From: Pilatotrama ljubarskyi
Taxonomy: Eukaryota; Basidiomycota; Agaricomycetes; Polyporales; Polyporaceae
DNA length: 64,000 nt
Direction: 5' to 3'
NCBI GenBank assembly: GCA_022385805.1
Contig: MU277686.1
Coordinates: 382,025 to 446,024, forward strand
Under the pieces are notes generated by a model, which was given only the letters and a program-made list of their open reading frames with translations, had not been told where the DNA came from and searched no databases. Within the stretch, counting starts at the first letter, position 1. Each line of letters starts with the position of its first letter. Of the stretch, positions 57,064-64,000 are shown piece by piece. Position numbers and translations under genes: made by a program.

Positions 57064-59290
57064 ATAGCCCAAACAACTTCACTGAGAGAGAAATGTCATT
57101 GTAGACAATTGGATCATGGACAGTAAAGAAGACTTGGCTGCTCTGCTAAATTACTTTGATTACCATGAAGGGTGACTAGCCTTGCAGCCAAAGATGTGCC
57201 AAAAACCTGCCTTTCAACTAGTCAGAATTGTGTCTGAGGTTGCTTGAATGACATTCACACACCACTCATTGAATTTAGTATTGCTACTTACATGGTCCAG
57301 TTGGCCTGATTAGCCCTACATATTGCTGAATTTATACACTGATAGTTGCATTCAGAACCATTGCTGAGTTCCATAAAAGCTTAGAAATGTGTTGGTGGAG
57401 CCATGACTGCCAAATTTGAGTGATGATCATACAGTCAGTCACAGAGAATCAGAGGACTCTGATGCAGCTAGCACTTTAGAAGCAGCATCAATATACTTGA
57501 ACTATTTGAATAAACCCCCTCAGGGTGTCTGAGTTGTGTAGTATTTATCAATGATTGATGAGATCTTGTAGTGGTGCATGGGACGCAACTTATCATTGAA
57601 GTGAGAGAGGACTCACCTGGAAGGCTACTACCACCAGGTAGGAAACACCCTGGTTGCATGCAGCATATGACTTTTCCAACTTGCTTGCTGATTTTTATGG
57701 CTCTTTCATTACATGTATTACCTCTTGCAAGAAATGGACTACTAATTCTAGTCACATATCAATTTCTATGAGTGGACAGCAGAGTTACAGAGTTGTTAGG
57801 CCCAAGACAGCTGAATCAAGCACAACAGTACCTCTGGAATAGAATGTAACACTTTGAGTAGCTCAGCTTGAGATGACATTATGGGTGTGCCAACTGCCAG
57901 TAGGTGCTCAAAGACCACAGGCACTGTGCTGACTAGCTTTTGGGTGCTTATGATTGCTCCTGAGGATGCATACTTCTATCTCTGCTCCTGGCCAAAGACA
58001 TTTTTATGTGTCATACAAGTATATCTGCCCACTGTTGGGCTCCATGTCTTTTATGAATGAGATCTGCTTTGATCACAGACCAAGTAGTGCAGAAAAGGCA
58101 ATGAAAACACTTACAGCACTGTCACTTTTGATTGGCTGAAATTGTGGACTATCTAGTTGTACTCAGCTCGAAAGCAGCTTTCAAACAGTATATAGCATGC
58201 CTATACTTGAATGGGTGCTGAAGCAGCAAATAGGCAGAATTATTATGTGTTGGAACAAGCACTAGTTCCGGGAATGCAGGGAGCCCACGTCACAAACACG
58301 TGGGGTGCTCAATCTGGGCGGCTCGATGTACATATACAAAAAATGCGATCTAATATAAAGATAATCTGTCAGAGCACCGGTGCACGAGTGCACTGGCTTG
58401 CTCGACTACCCGGCCCACCCTGTTTGCTCCAACACTGTGTGTGGCTGAAAACAAACAAAGGGTAAAGAATGTGTCCCATCAAACGAGTGCCCGGGATTCA
58501 GGGATCGTGCCAGAAGATTCAGTGCTGTTTGGTCAGCGCTTATGCAGCCTGGCTGCTCTGGGCATGGCCTCACTGCTTATTTGGACCAAGCAGAGTGTTT
58601 GGCTCTTTCTACAACTGGTTTCCACATGGTATAGAGCGTGGTACATACCATTTTGAAGCTGCTTTCAAGCTAAATACAATGGTGCATATAGCGTGCTTAT
58701 ACAGTAAGAACTGCACTTATAGGGTGCAATTTACTTGTTCTGAAAGGCTCATGAAGTAGTTATTGGGTTATTGTCGCACCTTCTACTTGCAGAACCAAGA
58801 TGTACTATATATCACCAGAAACCCTGTCTGGAGGTGAGTCTGATGGTACCAAAAGTGTGGCTCTACAGGAACTACAGCATGCATAATTTGCAATCTACCA
58901 TTTTTGGACTGTTCTCCAAGACAATCATGAGATCCTCTTTTATAGTGTTCTGTTTCATATATGGTGAAGTTTTGCATATCAACAGGAAGCTCATATTGTT
59001 CTAGATTCAGTGATAATAAGGTCCCTCCATTCATAGGGTTTGGTTTGAATATAAAAGTAAGGGTTAACTGTTCACGCTCACTTTAAGCACCCGCAATGGT
59101 TGGTACTTTTTCATAGTATACACATGTAGTATGCCTCGGAGAAGGTTCAATATTTGCTCTCAGTATGCAGATGGAACAGTAGTGCATCCCTGGATCTCTT
59201 CCTTCATGCACACCAACAAGTCTTGGGGGTGCAACCTGGTACTTTGAGAACAAACTGTTCTCTGAACAGTCCAGCTTCAATATACTCCTT
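57064..59290. other. degenerate AT-rich sequence
   Basis: About 2.2 kb of AT-rich, CpG-poor sequence with only short frames. No gene, RNA or recognisable transposon domain is supported. It is probably old decayed repeats between the family 2 LTR and the LINE 3' end. Confidence 0.4.
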
Positions 59291-59495
59291 TTTTTTTCTT
59301 TAAAGAAAAAAATATCAAACATTTATATACCGCATGTACGTAGTACAGGTGCGGCTGGTTAACGCTAGTGCACGGTGGTCGGCGAGTCGTTCTCGATCTC
59401 AGCCAATGTTGCCTACATCGAAGGGCCTCGTGCATTCCCAGGTTTGCGCCCTGGTCGTGTCTGTCGCGGTCTGCAGGTTACTGTATAACGTCCCG

Positions 59496-62400
59496 CTATG
59501 CATCTGTGCTTGGCGCATCCGCAAAGGAGAATGCGCTCTCGTTCACCGTGAGAAATCCATTCAGGTCACAGTACGCGCTCATCCGCTGCAGGAACTCAAA
59601 TTCTCCTCGCAGCTCCCACCAGCGGCGGTACCGCTTGCACTTGAGCAAGACGTGTGCCCGATCTTGGAGCACATGGCATTCCGGGCATTGAGTTGGCGCG
59701 TCCGGGAAGAATCGCTTTCGGAACGACCCCAACGGTGCGTGGTCCAATACGGCGCAGCAGGACCTCGCCATCGCTGACTTGGAGTGTCCGTGCGCTTGGA
59801 GCGCTGGACTGCTGACGTGACTCGGGTGGTTGAAGACCTTCAATCCCAGGAAGTTATGTCCCGCATACCCCGGTGAGTTCTTGTATTCTTTGCACTAGTC
59901 TGACTTGAGCTGAACCGCTAGCAGATGCCGTGCGTGTGCCAGGGAGCACTCATCGCGCTCCAACGGTAGCTGTGCTGCCGCTTTGGCATCCTCGTCCACG
60001 GCTTCATTCCACACTATGCCCTTGTGCGACGGACACCAGTGGAAGACCACGCGCCGGCGCTCGTCCTTTGCCAGCCGTTCACGTATGTTCCTGCATGCCA
60101 CGATTGATACTAGCTGCTGACTGTGCATGCCGGGATCCAACAGTGTCTCCAAGGTGGACTCATTGTCCGCCACCACATGAATGGTCTCGCAGGGCTGTCA
60201 GGTCGTGAATGCAATGCCCATGCCCCCCGCCATCATCTCAGCATCGTAGGACGTGCCCCACCTGCATGCTATGCTACGCTGGACTAACAGGTTCCCGTTT
60301 CAGTAGGCCCGAAACGTCGCGCCCGTTCGGCATCGCGGCTTCGAGAAAAGCGATCCGTCACAGAATATTGTGACCGCTCGCTGGTCGTACACAGCATCAT
60401 GCAGCCATGGCAGCAGGACGTCCTTGACCCATTTGTCAAGTGTGTCGGAGTCCTTCTTGGGATGGTCCAGGTGCCAGGTGAGTTGCTCTTCGTACTCATC
60501 AAGCACACGCCGCCCAGGGCGTGCTTCAATGTGCAGCGGAGCGAACTCCTCTGTGCACACACACCCTGCAAAGTCGACCACGATGAGCGGTGACGCCTCT
60601 GAGTCCGGGCCGACTCCCATGGGGAATGCGACATCTGGTGCAAGGTGATTGCATGCCCATGGGTTGGGCAATGCAGTGAGAAGTGGGTGTGAGGCCATGA
60701 GGGTGTTGGTCCGGAGGCCGGTCCGATTGACCAGTTTCTCAATATGTAGCCGGATTGGTGGTAGCCTGGCAAGTATTTTCATTCCCCCTCGCGGGGATGT
60801 CTGGAAGGTCCCAGTTATCCAGTGTGCTGCGGTATTCCGTGCCTTCCGCAGAAACTCTATGTGCCACTTGGTGCCTTTTCGTCGGTACCAGAGTTGGCAG
60901 CCATAAGTCATGAGTGGTACCACGCATGACTTATACAGTTTCCGCCTCTGTGTGGGCAGCATTCCCCGGATTGAGTTGCCCAGCATGAGGAGGGACTGGG
61001 CTGTGCTCGCTGCGCGTGATCCGTAGAAGCGCACATGCGCCCGGAATGTTAACCGTTTGTCCAGGTAGAATCCCAGGTGTCGCAGGACGGGTACGGGCTT
61101 CAGGGAAGTGTTTCCTGTATATGGCACCTCACCCAGGTCTAATGGCGGATCATCCTGCTTGCACGAGAAGTGGCACACCTCCGTTTTCTCGTGTTCAACC
61201 CGGAGGCCTACCCGGTTAAACTCCCGTATGGTGCGTTGGTATTCCCGTTCTAGTGCTCTGACGTTGCCGCTGAGTGACACACCTGACACAGACCAGAGAC
61301 CATCGTCCACAAAGAACTGCAGCCATGGGCGGCCACCAGTGCAATCTGAGTTAATCGGGCACAACCGGTGAATGACGGGTGCAATGTAGAGGTTCACCAG
61401 CAGTGGGGACAGTGCTGACACCTGCACAACACCCACGTCCACAGCATCAAAGGCTGGGGATGTGAATCTATCCCACCGGTATGTGGTGGAACATCCTCGA
61501 AGGTAGTGCTCAAGGAAGCGTATGAGCTTCGTGCTGAATCCCTGTTTCTGCAGGATTCCCAGTAGCATGTGGTGGTTGACGGAGGGGTAAAACTGTGCGA
61601 CGTCAAAGGCGAGAACGGTCGTGTCGAGACCTCGAACCCATCCCTGTCGTATACGGTGTACGAGCATCATGCCCGCATCCACGGTGGAGTGTTGCTTTGT
61701 CCCTCCAAACTGTGCTGGGTGGAACGCACCCCACTTCTGACCCTCGTAGTGCAGTCGTGCTGCCAGGACCTTCTCAAGTAGCTTGCCCAGGCAGCTGAGC
61801 AGCACAATCGGACAGTAGGCCTTAAGACGTGAGTAGTCGTCTTTCTTAGGCTTCGGGATGATTACTGACACTGCCTCTTTAAACTGTGCTGGCCAGTATG
61901 CATGCTCAATGCATGCGTTGAAGAGCTGTCAGAGCACTTCACCACACTCACGGTGCTTTACTAGCACCGCAACATGGGGCCACCGGAGGTTGTCCGCACC
62001 AGGTGCGGATCGACCTGACACATTAGACACCGCCTCTCGGAGCTCGCGCATTGAGATGGGTGGACAGTCGCGATTTTCCAGGGTCGGCATGTCCTCTAGG
62101 AAGAACATGTCGACGTCCCACTGTGCAGCGGAGTTGTAAGTGGTGTTGACCGCCATCCACAGGTCATCGAGTTCGACCAGTGGTCGCCCCTCATGTACCA
62201 GTGACTTGTACATTGGCATTGCCTGGGGCTTAGTCCATGCGACTACATCCCAGACACGCCTCCCTTTCTCGCACGCCTCTGCGATGCGTTCCTCATAGTA
62301 CTCCTGCCGTGCCAGCCGCTGTGCACGCTTGCACGCCTGTCGGTTTTCCCGTGTCCGATTCACGCGCAGTGCTGCCATGGTGGATCGACACTGCTCGTTC

Positions 62401-63329
62401 CACCAACGTTTGGATCGTGATGTTATGCGGGGGGCAACAGCGTGAGCGTCCCATGCCGCCTTCACTGCTGCCAGGATGGCATCACATGTGCGCTGGATAC
62501 TATGCACATTTGTAGCATCAACTTCGATCTTTGCGACACTGGTTGTCAGGTCCTTGAGAAAGGCCTTCTCAGCGTCTGATTTTCGCCAGATGGTTGGTGG
62601 CAGTTGTTGCTCCCACCATCCAATATGCAGTGACGTGGACAGAAGGGCATGGTCTGAATAGCCACGCCCCTCTAGATCAATCTTTGCCCTAATCTCGCCT
62701 GCGGCCACCTTGTCCGAGGGGGCCCAGAGGAGGTCCGGCACTGTGCACCGAAGCCGCCCATCGTGAGGACGATGTGTCGGCTGTCTGCCATCATTCACCA
62801 GCCCCAGCCCAGCCATGAGATTGAGCAGACCAACTGCTCGTGGGCTGTCGTGCGGCAGATCCGGCTCCCACACGGTGGAGTGCAGATTGAAGTCTCCGAC
62901 CACCAGATCGAGTGGCGGTAGCCCATCCTGGTGCTCTTCCAGCCAGCTGAGCGCTGTCCCACGATCATCATTGTACACATTCAGGAGGTAGTGCACCGTC
63001 CGGTCAACCGTAATCAAGATGAGAATCATATCACGGTGTTCCACAATGTGCGAGCACAACTGCAGCCGTAGGTGCAGCAGCTCGCAATTCACATATGCAC
63101 AGACCCGCGCTCGCGTGCATGTCTCCATGAGCAGCCAAGCGGGATGGACCTGTGTCCCTACCAGAGTCTCTTCAGCCGGATCAGTGTTGGACGTGACCGT
63201 CTTGATTGGGCAGTAATAAGGCTCCTGAATGAAGAGGATATCACACTCCCGCACTAGCGACTCTAACAATAGGTGTGATTGTGCTGGTGTGTGGTTCACA
63301 TTCTGGGATACGATACGCAGTCTACGCAT
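59496..63329 (-). pseudogene. LINE ORF2: APE endonuclease, reverse transcriptase, RNase H
   Basis: One continuous frame of 1,278 codons interrupted only by stop codons (at 61929, 60300, 60198 and 59895), with no frameshift. Start ATG at 63329 (MRRLRIVSQNVNHTPAQSHL). Endonuclease: CDILFIQEPYY, VVGDFNLHSTVWE, YSDHALL. Reverse transcriptase: PKPKKDDYSRLKAYCPIVLL, DVAQFYPSVNHHMLL, VQVSALSPLLVNLYIA and the catalytic FFVDDG. RNase H: VTIFCDGSLFSK, VVADNESTLETLL, FHWCPSHKGIVWNEAVDEDA. The end has a zinc knuckle, CPECHVLQDRAHVLLKC. Catalytic residues look intact; only the stops disable the copy. It overlaps the ORF1 stop by one base. Confidence 0.92.
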
Positions 63330-63757
63330 TACTGTCCGCGCCACCCCTTTCCACCCTGCGACACGCCGGCTGGGCCCTCCTGGTCCCCGTGCTTGCGTCT
63401 GCGTGTCCCTCCCTGCTTGGTGCCGCTGCCGTCATTGCCGTCCGCATCAGTTGGCTGTCGCTGTCGCTGCAGAGAAGGAGTGTCAGCGCCCAGTGTCATG
63501 AATTTGACGTGAGTCGCAAAACGTACCGAGGGGCCCTCCCACCGGCCGCACACCGGCGGGTGTGCCTCATGCCACACGTGGTCGTTGCGATGCACATAGT
63601 ACGGGCAATCTGTCGCGGTAGCCCGATGTGCACCTCCACAGTTGATGCACCTCGCCGCGTGCGTGCACGTGGGCGCTGTCATGCACCAAAAGTGATTGGT
63701 ACCTGGACATGTACAGCGTGCACAACCATTACGCACCAGAAGTGTACCTGTAGTCAT
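63329..63757 (-). pseudogene. LINE ORF1 (gag-like), C-terminal part with CCHC knuckles
   Basis: Nucleic-acid-binding gag-like protein. The first ATG in the remaining frame is at 63757 (MTTGTLLVRNGCARCTCPGT). Cys/His knuckles follow: CARCTCPGTNHFWC, CTHAARCINCGGAHRATATD then C. The rest is hydrophilic and Gly/Arg/Gln-rich, ending VSQGGKGWRGQ. Its TAA stop overlaps the ORF2 ATG as TAATG. The upstream half of ORF1 is missing. Confidence 0.8.
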
Positions 63758-63879
63758 CAAGAGAGGGGAATATTACCCGAGAGTCTCGTGCAGACCTGGA
63801 GGAAGGATACAGAGTACTGCTCATGTCATTGTGACGTGGCGGGCGCTTCAATCATCAAACAGTCTTCCCTTCCATCACC

Positions 63880-64000
63880 ATGGCCGGCGTGTCCTTCGAA
63901 ATCCCGCTCAATGTCCGGGACACCATTCCGGAACAGTTCTCGAACCAACTTCGACTCTGTCCCGCGGAAACACACGGCCGGAACCAGCACGTTCTTTTCG
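63880..64000 (+). CDS. unidentified ORF start, cut by right edge
   Basis: ATG at 63880 in a good context (CACCATGGCC) opens MAGVSFEIPLNVRDTIPEQF and stays open to the window end (40 codons). The family is not recognised. It could be a host gene or the gag of another transposon. The composition returns to GC-rich here. Confidence 0.35.
   Translation, partial: MAGVSFEIPLNVRDTIPEQFSNQLRLCPAETHGRNQHVLF

Larger units (their letters stand above)
59291..63770 (-). mobile_element. Tad1-like non-LTR retrotransposon (LINE), 5'-truncated
   Basis: A minus-strand LINE with a zinc-knuckle ORF1 remnant and a full-length ORF2 (APE endonuclease, reverse transcriptase, RNase H, C-terminal zinc knuckle). Its 3' end is in an A/T-rich tail near 59290-59330. 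ORF1 lacks its N-terminal part, so the copy is truncated at about 63770 next to unrelated sequence. The domain set fits the fungal Tad1 clade, by inference. Confidence 0.88.

Overview
The window reads as nuclear DNA of a basidiomycete fungus, probably a wood- or litter-decaying Agaricomycete. The genes are dense, mostly GC-rich and cut by many 48-70 bp introns with GT..AG ends. They include an AA9 lytic polysaccharide monooxygenase and two small secreted expansin-like (RlpA/DPBB) proteins. The transposable elements belong to fungal classes (Ty3/gypsy with chromodomain, hAT, Tad1-like LINE). The species assignment is inference. All gene names come from protein motifs read by eye; no database search was run.

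Layout. 1-1476: 5' part of a Ctf4/AND-1-like WD40 replisome gene, minus strand, running off the left edge. 2497-2851: small basic unknown protein. 3193-9199: two paralogous RlpA-like secreted proteins, head to head about 4 kb apart, interleaved with two inverted, near-identical copies of an 0.85 kb non-autonomous element; the second copy contains a 420-N assembly gap. 9977-41023: a conserved gene block made of AA9 LPMO, TatD-family hydrolase, HEM2 (ALA dehydratase), YSH1/CPSF73, a DUF2264 protein, a RING/TRAF-type protein, a homeodomain factor, Wee1 kinase, GOT1, the HOG-pathway MAPKK PBS2 and a UBL-BAG co-chaperone. 41199-63770: a nest of transposons. 63880-64000: start of an unidentified plus-strand ORF cut by the right edge.

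The transposon zone is layered, and several insertions can be dated relative to each other. A TA-flanked MITE and a solo LTR (duplication CCGAT) both sit inside one Ty3/gypsy pol copy. A second MITE copy of the same family carries a different solo LTR (duplication ATGGC). A 4.2 kb hAT element with terminal inverted repeats, an LTR pair of a third family, a coiled-coil/Cys-cluster pseudogene and a LINE complete the zone. Decay is mostly by transitions that fit CpG deamination or a RIP-like process: CGA to TGA stops, catalytic Asp to Asn and Glu to Lys.

The cellular genes do not form an obvious pathway cluster. They are housekeeping genes (replication, haem synthesis, mRNA 3'-end cleavage, ER-Golgi traffic, cell-cycle and stress kinases) beside secreted carbohydrate-active or wall-active proteins. 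Divergent pairs (TatD/HEM2, DUF2264/RING, PBS2/BAG) share promoters of roughly 0.5-1 kb. Convergent pairs (LPMO/TatD, YSH1/DUF2264, RING/homeobox) meet tail to tail. The exon structures are the most distinctive feature of the cellular part: a 10-nt microexon in the TatD gene, a 17-nt one in the RING gene, a 22-nt first exon in GOT1 and a likely GC-AG intron in the DUF2264 gene.
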